Source: Anaerolineales bacterium (GTDB lineage Bacteria > Chloroflexota > Anaerolineae > Anaerolineales > UBA4823). Taken from it: a stretch of 5,756 nt of DNA. A program made the translations under genes and the position numbers. Below the pieces are notes generated by a model that saw nothing but the letters and a program-made list of their open reading frames with translations, made no database searches and was not told where the DNA came from. This document shows positions 1 through 5,553 of the stretch, one piece after another. Each line of letters opens with the position of its first letter. The stretch's first letter is position 1. The stretch lies in the NCBI GenBank assembly GCA_028687395.1, contig JAQUAE010000139.1, positions 1 to 5,756 of the forward strand, in the 5' to 3' direction.

Positions 1-202
1 CACGGGCGACATCCGCACTCACATCATGGCGATCGATCCCACCCAGGTCGAACAGTTCAACGAGGACGGCAGCGTTGCCCTCTCCCAAATCGGCTTGAAT
101 TTTGCCTGCCGGCAATGCCACGTGCGCGGCGGCAAAGCCTCGGCGCGTAGCGACGAGGAACTGATCGCCAAAGCCGAGGAATATCACACCCCGCCGCCAT
201 AG
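1..202 (+). CDS. C-terminal end of a multiheme cytochrome c family protein (5' truncated by window edge)
   Basis: An open frame enters from the left edge (first full codon at base 2) and ends at TAG 200-202, giving 66 visible residues. It has one canonical heme-attachment motif, CRQCH, encoded at about 107-121. Before it comes a GDIRTH stretch followed by a glutamine/asparagine-rich segment; the tail is charged and ends in EEYHTPPP. From memory, an (D/I)RTH...CxxCH ending is typical of multiheme cytochromes encoded beside NapC/NirT-like proteins; this is family resemblance, not a search. The histidines of RTHI and EEYH are free and could be axial ligands to hemes in this or the missing part. 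It lies 146 bp upstream of the membrane cytochrome on the same strand, so it is probably part of the same electron-transfer cluster. The number of hemes, the start and any signal peptide cannot be seen. Confidence 0.8.
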   Translation, partial: TGDIRTHIMAIDPTQVEQFNEDGSVALSQIGLNFACRQCHVRGGKASARSDEELIAKAEEYHTPPP

Positions 203-228
203 CTCCGACCCTTTGCGCGGCCCGTACT

Positions 229-255
229 ACGGGTTGGGCTGACAGCCCAACCCGT
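229..255. repeat. Perfect inverted repeat, 12-bp stem with 3-nt loop
   Basis: The arm ACGGGTTGGGCT (229-240) is followed by loop GAC (241-243) and the exact reverse complement AGCCCAACCCGT (244-255). The stem has no mismatches. It begins 27 bp after the stop codon of the upstream cytochrome and about 95 bp before the next start codon. No T-run follows on the + strand (CCCCACTCC), so it is not a classical intrinsic terminator. It could attenuate or insulate read-through, stabilise the upstream mRNA, or be one copy of a dispersed palindromic intergenic repeat. The rest of the 203-348 gap shows no obvious promoter. Confidence 0.7.
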
Positions 256-348
256 CCCCACTCCACAGCGACTCCCCCTTAACAACCGCATCGCCGGCCC
301 GAGTCCCCCGCACACGACCCAGTTAAAGCTATTGGAGGTAACTTTATT

Positions 349-2043
349 ATGAAACGCTTGGGTAAATGGTTTGCACATTTCTTCCTTCCGCCCGCCGGCG
401 CCCCTTTATGGGTGCGCATCCTGCCTTACGCCGTGCTGGGCGCCTTGACCCTGGTGCTGCTCTCCGCCGGGGCATATGCCTGGGATTACACCAACTCGCC
501 TGCCTTCTGTGGGGCAACCTGCCACACCATGCCCCCCGAGTACACCGCTTACCTGGCTTCTCCCCACGCCCGCATCGACTGCGTCGACTGCCACCTTGGC
601 AAGGGCTTCATCGCCACCCGCATCACCCGCAAAGCCGGCGACCTCAAACACGTTGTCGCCACCGCTTTCAAGACCTACGAATTCCCCATCCGCGCCGACG
701 AACTGAGGCCGGCGCGGGAGACCTGCGAACGCTGCCACTTCCCGGAAAAGTTTTCCGACGATAGCCTGCGTGAGGTCAAACGCTACAGGGACGATCAGGA
801 CAACACCCCACTTTCGGTCTACCTGGTGCTTAAAACCGGCGGGGGCAGCAAGCGGCTCAACCTCGGCCGCGGCATCCACTGGCACATCCTCAACCGCGTC
901 TATTACCTGGCGACAGACAGCGAGGAACAGGACATCCCCTATGTGAGGGTGGTCGAGGAGGACGGCTCGATCAGCGAATACGTAGATGTCGAGTCCAACC
1001 TCGACCCCCAAACCATCGCCTCAGACACGCTGAAGGAGATGGACTGCATCACCTGCCACAACCGCATCACCCACCTGGTGCCCACGCCCGAGGACACGGT
1101 CGATCGACTGATTGCCAGCCAGGCGATCTCCGCCAGCATCCCGGAAATTCGCTTGAAAGCTGTTGAGGCTTACTCGAAACTGTACGGAACGGTGGAAGAG
1201 GGGGTGAATGGGATTGCGGGGATTGTCGGCTATTACCAGGTGTACTACCCCGAATTCTACGCCGCCAACCGGGAGAGCCTCGAACAGGCTATCAGCGCCT
1301 TGCAAGAGGCTTACCGCCAGAGCGTTTTCCCGGAGCAGAATTCGAACTGGACCACCCACCCCAATAACGTTGGGCACAAGGATAGCCCAGGATGCTTCCG
1401 CTGTCACGACGGAAAACACCTCGACCAGCAAGATCAAGCCATCCGCCTGGAATGCAACCTGTGCCATGCGATACCGGTCGTGGCCGGGCCGCGGGATTTC
1501 GTCGCCGACCTGGAAATCAGCCGTGGACCAGAGCCCGAATCGCACAAGAATGCCAACTGGATCAGCCTGCACCACCAGGTCTTCGACCCGAGTTGCGAGA
1601 GTTGCCACACCACCGCCAATCCCGGCGGGGTGAACGACAGCTCGTTCTGTTCTAACAGCGCCTGCCATGGCAGCGCCTGGCCTTACGCAGGTTTCGACGC
1701 GCCCGCCTTGCGCGAGGTACTACAGAGCCAGCTACCGGCGACGCCCACCCCGGCACCTCTCCCAAGCGGCGGCGCAGCAACCTTCGAGGCAAGCATCGGT
1801 CCGCTCTTCCAGGCGCGGTGTGGAAATTGCCACGGCGCCAGCGCTCTGCAGGGGCTCAACTTGACCGTTTACCAGTCGGCCTTGGCGGGAGGTAAAAGCG
1901 GGCCAGCCATCCTGCCCGGTAACCCGCAGGATAGCCTGCTGGTGCGCGTCCAATCCGCAGCGCAGTCTCATTTCAGCCAGTTAAGCCCCCAGGAGCTGGA
2001 GTTGGTGGTGGCATGGATTGCCGCCGGTGCGCCCGAGAGATAA
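349..2043 (+). CDS. Membrane-anchored NapC/NirT-like multiheme cytochrome c (nine heme motifs) with C-terminal cytochrome c domain
   Basis: The protein has 564 residues. The ATG at 349 is supported by GGAGG at 334-338, 10 nt upstream. A short basic N-terminus is followed by one hydrophobic helix (about 22-45), an uncleaved anchor as in NapC/NirT/NrfH quinol dehydrogenases, with the rest outside the membrane. Heme motifs in order are CGATCH (54-59, CX3CH, then T-M61), CVDCH (78), CERCH (126), CITCH (233), CFRCH (349), CNLCH (369), CESCH (416), CSNSACH (434-440, CX4CH) and CGNCH (491). Met61, two residues after the first heme His, recalls the CHxM arrangement of NapC/NrfH. Residues 463-474 form a Pro/Thr linker to a small cytochrome domain ending WIAAGAPE, like planctomycete-type cytochrome c domains; it lacks the usual distal Met, and His541 is a possible ligand. 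Likely role (inference): oxidises membrane quinol and passes electrons to partner cytochromes. NapC itself is much shorter, so this is an extended form. The exact subfamily is not recognised. Confidence 0.88.
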   Translation: MKRLGKWFAHFFLPPAGAPLWVRILPYAVLGALTLVLLSAGAYAWDYTNSPAFCGATCHTMPPEYTAYLASPHARIDCVDCHLGKGFIATRITRKAGDLKHVVATAFKTYEFPIRADELRPARETCERCHFPEKFSDDSLREVKRYRDDQDNTPLSVYLVLKTGGGSKRLNLGRGIHWHILNRVYYLATDSEEQDIPYVRVVEEDGSISEYVDVESNLDPQTIASDTLKEMDCITCHNRITHLVPTPEDTVDRLIASQAISASIPEIRLKAVEAYSKLYGTVEEGVNGIAGIVGYYQVYYPEFYAANRESLEQAISALQEAYRQSVFPEQNSNWTTHPNNVGHKDSPGCFRCHDGKHLDQQDQAIRLECNLCHAIPVVAGPRDFVADLEISRGPEPESHKNANWISLHHQVFDPSCESCHTTANPGGVNDSSFCSNSACHGSAWPYAGFDAPALREVLQSQLPATPTPAPLPSGGAATFEASIGPLFQARCGNCHGASALQGLNLTVYQSALAGGKSGPAILPGNPQDSLLVRVQSAAQSHFSQLSPQELELVVAWIAAGAPER

Positions 2044-2059
2044 GGGCGCCAGGCGTTTT
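2022..2059 (+). terminator. Candidate weak intrinsic terminator overlapping the stop of the NapC/NirT-like gene
   Basis: GCGCCC (2029-2034) pairs with GGGCGC (2044-2049) across a 9-nt loop that contains the TAA stop. CGCC (2022-2025) and GGCG (2052-2055) extend the stem after a small internal loop, and TTTT follows at 2056-2059. The T-run is short and the lower stem is interrupted, so termination may be partial. It would separate the membrane cytochrome transcript from the decaheme lipoprotein gene, which has its own promoter-like region. Confidence 0.4.
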
Positions 2060-2138
2060 CGATATGGGGTATTTAACCCAATATCGATTGATCACTATGA
2101 CCATCATAACCTATCGATTAGGATTAATGCCACTAATC
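2060..2138. promoter_or_regulatory. AT-rich regulatory region with several dyads and direct repeats (candidate operator sites)
   Basis: Four patterns are visible. (1) An imperfect dyad at 2060-2086: CGATAT and GGG pair with CCC and ATATCG, with one mismatch. (2) TATCGATT occurs at 2082-2089 and again at 2112-2119, exactly 30 bp apart, close to three helical turns. (3) GATTAG (2116-2121) and its reverse complement CTAATC (2133-2138) are 11 nt apart, just upstream of a TATAAT box. (4) ATATGGGGTAT occurs at 2062-2072 and 2149-2159. The gap has about 38% G+C by hand count while the flanking genes are clearly GC-rich. This is the layout expected of a regulator-controlled promoter for the decaheme lipoprotein; the regulator cannot be named. 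Confidence 0.45.
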
Positions 2139-2156
2139 TTCTTCTCATATATGGGG

Positions 2157-2162
2157 TATAAT
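2157..2162 (+). promoter_or_regulatory. Candidate -10 box TATAAT (upstream copy)
   Basis: This is an exact match to the sigma-70-type -10 hexamer, 134 bp before the start codon of the lipoprotein gene. No good TTGACA-like -35 lies 15-18 bp upstream; that space is occupied by the GATTAG...CTAATC dyad. If the box is used, the promoter may therefore need an activator or be blocked by a repressor bound there. Confidence 0.4.
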
Positions 2163-2184
2163 GCCTATTGCGGAATAATTCACA

Positions 2185-2190
2185 TATAAT
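2185..2190 (+). promoter_or_regulatory. Candidate -10 box TATAAT (downstream copy)
   Basis: A second exact TATAAT lies 22 bp downstream of the end of the first, within CACATATAATCTG. It also lacks a recognisable -35 element at normal spacing. Either box could drive the decaheme lipoprotein gene and would give a 5' leader of roughly 100 nt or more. Confidence 0.35.
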
Positions 2191-2202
2191 CTGTCCGATT
2201 TC

Positions 2203-2212
2203 GAGGAGGTGA
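2203..2212 (+). promoter_or_regulatory. Orphan Shine-Dalgarno sequence in the leader
   Basis: GAGGAGGTGA is a near-perfect complement to the 16S rRNA 3' end, but no usable ATG follows at normal spacing. The nearest ATG (2230) is about 18 nt away and opens only a three-codon frame (M-T-K-stop). A GTG inside the motif (2209) would give ten codons ending at TGA 2239-2241. It may be a remnant of a leader peptide, a ribosome standby site or a chance match. The true RBS of the lipoprotein gene lies further downstream. Confidence 0.35.
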
Positions 2213-2283
2213 CATCCATAACCAGATATATGACGAAGTGACCCCGACGGAAATATTCTGATTAGAGGATTTCCAAATCGAAT

Positions 2284-2290
2284 GAGGAGA
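2284..2290 (+). promoter_or_regulatory. Ribosome binding site that sets the start of the decaheme lipoprotein
   Basis: GAGGAGA ends 6 nt before the ATG at 2297. Two in-frame upstream ATGs exist: the one at 2282 overlaps this motif and the one at 2291 directly abuts it, so neither has a usable spacing. Starting at 2297 also gives a compact lipoprotein signal peptide (MKHKH then a hydrophobic core). Confidence 0.75.
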
Positions 2291-2296
2291 ATGGTT

Positions 2297-4453
2297 ATGA
2301 AACATAAGCATATTCTGATCGGCGTCGTTCTGTTGGGCGCAGCGCTGGTTCTGGCAGCTTGCAGCAGCCAGCCCGCCCCGATAGATACGGCAGCGTGCCC
2401 CACCGCGGAAGCCTGTCCGGACTGTCCGACCTGTCCGGAGGTCGTGGTGAAAGAGGTGCCTTTCGAGGCGCTTTGGGCTGCCTCGCCGCATAACGACGCC
2501 ACCGCCGAAGCCTTCACCCACTGGGATGAGGAAGACCCAAAGGAAGTGCCGGCGAACTGCGCCAAGTGCCACAGCACCCCCGGATATCTCGACTTCCTGG
2601 GGGAAGATGGTTCAGCGGCAGGTGCGGTGGATAAGGCTGCCGAGATTGGCACGACGATCACCTGCGTCGCCTGTCACAACACCTCCACTGCCGCGATGAC
2701 CAGCGTGGTCTTCCCCTCCGGAGCGGAGGTGAGCGGGTTGGGGGCAGAAGCGCGCTGCATGCAATGCCACCAGGGACGCGCCTCCAAGGTACAAGTGGAT
2801 GCCGCTCTGGAAAAGAACGGATTGACCGAAGACCTCGACACCGTGAACGCGGAGCTCGGCTTCGTGAACATCCACTACTTCGCGGCTGCTTCCACGCTGT
2901 ACGGCACGCAGACGATGGGCGGCTATGAGTATGAGGGTAAAGCCTACGATTACAAGAACGACCACGTCGCCGGCTTCGACACCTGCATCGGCTGCCATAA
3001 CTCGCACACCCTGGAAGTCAAGGTCGATTCGTGCAAGACCTGCCACACCGGCGTCGCCAGCAAAGAAGACCTGAAGAAAATCCGCATGCAGGGGTCGCTG
3101 GTGGATTACGATGGCGACGGCGACGTGAGCGAGAGCATCGCCAGTGAGCTCGAAGGCCTGCAAGGCATGCTGCTCCAGGCTATCCAGGCGTATGCCAAAG
3201 AGGTCGCCGGCTCCCCCATCGTGTACGAAGTTGCTGCCCACCCCTATTTCTTCTACGACACCAACGATAACGGTGCAGTGGACGAGGGCGAAGCGGCCTC
3301 CGCCAACAGCTACAAATCCTGGACCGGCCGCATGCTCAAGGCTGCCTACAATTACCAGACCTCCTTGAAGGACCCCGGCGCCTACGCCCACGGCGGTAAG
3401 TACATGATCCAACTGGTGTACGACTCCATCGAGGATTTGAACAGCGTCCTGTCCAGCCCGGTGGACCTGGGCGCCGCCAATCGCATCGACGCCGGCCACT
3501 TCGCCGGTTCCGAGGAAGCCTTCCGCCATTGGGATGGAGATGGCGAGGTCCCCGGCACCTGCGCGCGCTGCCACTCCGCCTCCGGCTTGCCCACCTACCT
3601 GAAGAATGCTGCCAACATCGCGGTGGAGCCGGTCAACGGATTGAACTGCGCCACCTGCCACAACGACCTGGCAACCTTCACGCGCTTCACCGTCAATGAA
3701 GTGACCTTCCCGAGTGGGGCAAAGGTCTCCTTCGGCGAAGAGAACGACGCCAACCTGTGCCTGGCCTGCCACCAGGGGCGTGAGTCCAAGAAGAGCGTGG
3801 ATGGCGCCATCGCCGCCGCGGCCGTGGGTGACGACGAAGTATCGGATAAACTCCGCTTCAGGAACCCGCATTACTTTGCTGCCGGCGCAACCCTCTTCGG
3901 CACGGACGCCAAGGGCGCCTACGAGTACGACGGCGAAACCTACTACGGGCGTTTCCTGCACGTGGAAGGCCTCAATAGCTGCATTGGCTGCCACGACGGG
4001 CATGCCTTGAAGGTCAAGCAGGAAGCCTGCAGCACCTGCCACACCGGCATCACCGAACTGACCGCCATCCGCATGACGCAAGGCGACTTCGATGGCGACG
4101 GTGACACGACCGAAGGTATGGCTGGTGAAGTGGCCACCATGCAAGAGAAGCTCTACGCCGCCATCCAGGCGTACGCCACCGAGACGGCGGGCGCGGGCCT
4201 GGTTTACAGCGGGTTAGCTTACCCCTACTTCTTTGTGGACACCAACGCCGACGGCGTGGCCGATGCGGATGAGCTCAACTCCGACAATGCCTTTGCCGCC
4301 TGGACGCCGAGCTTGTTGCGCGCTGCCTATAACCTCCAGTGGGCCACCAAGGATCCGGGTGCATTCGCCCATAACGGCAAATACATCCTGCAGGTCCTTT
4401 ACGATTCGCTGGCCGACCTCGGCGGCGACACTGCTGGCATGACCCGCCCATAA
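2297..4453 (+). CDS. Decaheme c-type cytochrome lipoprotein with two tandem pentaheme, Ca-loop modules
   Basis: The protein has 718 residues from the ATG at 2297. A lipoprotein signal peptide ends in the lipobox LAAC, with Cys22 as the lipidated residue, so the protein should be tethered outside the cytoplasmic membrane. A short stalk has a Cys-Pro cluster (C34, C40, C43, C46) with no His. Two homologous modules follow. Module 1 heme motifs are CAKCH (88), CVACH (123), CMQCH (154), CIGCH (230) and CKTCH (246); module 2 has CARCH (422), CATCH (451), CLACH (488), CIGCH (562) and CSTCH (578). Five free histidines recur at matching places (65/401, 75/411, 193/525, 223/555, 237/569), enough for bis-His ligation of all hemes. 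Each module also has a DGDGD loop (270-276, 597-603) and a good EF-hand-like loop (321-332, 648-659). Role inferred: surface electron carrier or storage protein accepting electrons from the upstream cytochromes. I do not recognise a named family. An AT-rich control region precedes it and a strong hairpin follows. Confidence 0.9.
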   Translation: MKHKHILIGVVLLGAALVLAACSSQPAPIDTAACPTAEACPDCPTCPEVVVKEVPFEALWAASPHNDATAEAFTHWDEEDPKEVPANCAKCHSTPGYLDFLGEDGSAAGAVDKAAEIGTTITCVACHNTSTAAMTSVVFPSGAEVSGLGAEARCMQCHQGRASKVQVDAALEKNGLTEDLDTVNAELGFVNIHYFAAASTLYGTQTMGGYEYEGKAYDYKNDHVAGFDTCIGCHNSHTLEVKVDSCKTCHTGVASKEDLKKIRMQGSLVDYDGDGDVSESIASELEGLQGMLLQAIQAYAKEVAGSPIVYEVAAHPYFFYDTNDNGAVDEGEAASANSYKSWTGRMLKAAYNYQTSLKDPGAYAHGGKYMIQLVYDSIEDLNSVLSSPVDLGAANRIDAGHFAGSEEAFRHWDGDGEVPGTCARCHSASGLPTYLKNAANIAVEPVNGLNCATCHNDLATFTRFTVNEVTFPSGAKVSFGEENDANLCLACHQGRESKKSVDGAIAAAAVGDDEVSDKLRFRNPHYFAAGATLFGTDAKGAYEYDGETYYGRFLHVEGLNSCIGCHDGHALKVKQEACSTCHTGITELTAIRMTQGDFDGDGDTTEGMAGEVATMQEKLYAAIQAYATETAGAGLVYSGLAYPYFFVDTNADGVADADELNSDNAFAAWTPSLLRAAYNLQWATKDPGAFAHNGKYILQVLYDSLADLGGDTAGMTRP
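2477..3451 (+). repeat. Internal protein repeat, module 1 (about residues 61-385)
   Basis: This is the first pentaheme module of the decaheme lipoprotein. It runs from SPHND, HWDEED, then the five CXXCH motifs, a DGDGD loop and an EF-hand-like loop to the KDPGAYAH and YDSIEDL segment. Shared landmarks with module 2 are in the same order with nearly the same spacing (heme Cys intervals 35, 31, 76 and 16 residues). Confidence 0.85.
3485..4420 (+). repeat. Internal protein repeat, module 2 (about residues 397-708)
   Basis: This is the second copy, with heme Cys intervals of 29, 37, 74 and 16 residues. In the segment 541-584 versus 209-252 I count 23 of 44 identical residues by eye. The copies are thus clearly homologous but well diverged, so the duplication is old. 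One notable change is His315 of module 1 replaced by Tyr642 in the (H/Y)PYFF segment. Confidence 0.85.
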
Positions 4454-4493
4454 AGCAGTCATCTGCTCGCAGCAGGCAAGCTGGTTGAATCAG

Positions 4494-4523
4494 GAGGCCG
4501 GACTCGATGCTGAGCCCGGCCTC
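4494..4523. terminator. Strong hairpin between convergent genes, candidate bidirectional terminator
   Basis: GAGGCCGG (4494-4501) pairs perfectly with CCGGCCTC (4516-4523). Inside, after one A/C mismatch, CTC (4503-4505) pairs with GAG (4512-4514) around a 6-nt loop. It sits in the 97-bp gap between the stop of the decaheme lipoprotein and the stop of the opposing zinc-ribbon gene, where a shared terminator is expected. No long T-run is present on either side, so its strength as an intrinsic terminator is uncertain. A smaller 5-bp hairpin (CTGCT/AGCAG) lies at 4463-4475. Confidence 0.6.
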
Positions 4524-4550
4524 TGGCGTTAATCTCGCAATTGCACCCAC

Positions 4551-5489
4551 TCACACGCGCAGGCGCGTACCACAGGCCCGGCAGAAGCGGTCGTTGGGCA
4601 GCGCCCGCTTACCACAATGGCGGCAGTAGATGTATTCTTCCGGGGTCTGGCTCGCTGTTTCGCGGCCGGGAGCGGATTTCCGCCGACGGCGCGGCGCAGG
4701 CGCGCTCCTGGCCACCCCCGAGCGCCAGTACCACAAGCCACCTCCCACGATCAAAGCAACGCCCAGCCCAGCCAGAAAGTAAGGCAGGACGAGCAGTGTG
4801 TTACGCTGGCTGGAGGTGATGTTGGAAACGGGGGCGCTCGGCTTCACCTGTAAACTCTCGGAGGTCAATCCATCACCGGTCTTCTGATATTCCAGGGTGA
4901 CGTCGAAGGTGTTTCCGGCTGCCAGAGCGCCAGCCTGGGTGGTGTAATACGTCAATCCGTTTTCGTCCGTGCTCTGGGCTCCCAGGGCGGGCGTGATGTT
5001 CATCTCCTCGACCCCCAAAGGCTGCTGCACCTGGATAATCAGGTTTTCGATGGCGTAATCCCCCGGCCAGTGGTACGCAAAGCGCCGTTGCGTCCCCTGT
5101 TTGACCAGTTGCGGGTCGTAATATTCGATCTGGATTTCCGGCATGGTGGCGGTGAAGCTGATCTGGCTCCACTCCCCGTTCACCTCGCGGGTATAGGTCT
5201 GGTCGTATATGCCACCATCCGCTTCCTTGACAGCTACTGCGCTCGGTTCTCCCACCGCCGCCGGGATGCGCACGGTCAAATCGACCGGCAGGCCGACATC
5301 GGGCGAGAGGGTAATGCGATAAATCACCAGGACAGCCTGGCGGTCATACTCCGGCCATAAATCCACCTCCAGGCTGGCGAACTTTACTACGGCCTGGGCG
5401 CGCACTGGCAGGGGGTTGAGGGCGCTGGCGAGCAGCAGGAGCAGGGATAAAGCCAAACCCCAGGGGAAGCTTTTCTTTGAACGTGACAT
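4551..5489 (-). CDS. Secreted-domain/single-TM protein with C-terminal cytoplasmic zinc ribbon, function unknown
   Basis: The protein has 312 residues from the ATG at 5489, supported by GAGG about 6 nt upstream (5499-5496); an in-frame GTG at 5501 has no RBS. The N-terminus is a typical Sec signal peptide, with basic MSRSKK, a Leu-rich core and likely cleavage after Ala31 (VRA/QA). Residues about 32-225 form an extracytoplasmic domain of alternating hydrophobic/polar strands, probably beta-rich. A TM helix spans about 231-255, followed by a basic stretch (RRRR, 267-270) consistent with a cytoplasmic C-terminus. The end carries a zinc ribbon: CRHC (289, 292) and CRAC (303, 306). From memory this architecture is common in Chloroflexota, but no function is assigned. 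It may sense or anchor something outside and report inside through the zinc ribbon; that is speculation. It lies 64 bp downstream of an ABC ATPase gene on the same strand, so co-transcription is possible. Confidence 0.82.
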   Translation of the reverse strand: MSRSKKSFPWGLALSLLLLLASALNPLPVRAQAVVKFASLEVDLWPEYDRQAVLVIYRITLSPDVGLPVDLTVRIPAAVGEPSAVAVKEADGGIYDQTYTREVNGEWSQISFTATMPEIQIEYYDPQLVKQGTQRRFAYHWPGDYAIENLIIQVQQPLGVEEMNITPALGAQSTDENGLTYYTTQAGALAAGNTFDVTLEYQKTGDGLTSESLQVKPSAPVSNITSSQRNTLLVLPYFLAGLGVALIVGGGLWYWRSGVARSAPAPRRRRKSAPGRETASQTPEEYIYCRHCGKRALPNDRFCRACGTRLRV

Positions 5490-5553
5490 CGATGACCTCA
5501 CAAGCAGTATTGGGGTTCTATCTTACCATGGCTGCCAGGGAGGCGGAAGGCGC

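Noticed and set aside
229..255. Hairpin at 229-255 called as a Rho-independent terminator
   Set aside because: No T-run follows on either strand, so it is listed only as an inverted repeat.
406..1668. Two long minus-strand open frames (about 200 codons each) opposite the NapC/NirT-like gene
   Set aside because: Both are shadows of a GC-rich coding strand; the plus-strand product is strongly supported by nine heme motifs and a TM anchor.
2282..2296. Earlier in-frame ATGs at 2282 and 2291 as the start of the lipoprotein
   Set aside because: The first overlaps the Shine-Dalgarno sequence and the second lies directly against it; ATG 2297 has correct spacing and a normal signal peptide.
2396..2434. 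Cys cluster C34-C46 read as additional heme sites
   Set aside because: No His follows any of the CXXC pairs, so these are not heme c attachment motifs.
2612..4144. A 510-codon open frame on the minus strand opposite the decaheme lipoprotein
   Set aside because: It mirrors a GC-rich gene whose plus-strand product has ten CXXCH motifs and a clear lipobox. The antisense product is Gly/Val/Ala-rich, with no recognisable motif and no RBS support.
5490..5501. GTG at 5501 as the start of the zinc-ribbon protein
   Set aside because: No RBS precedes it, while ATG 5489 has GAGG at a good distance and gives a standard signal peptide.
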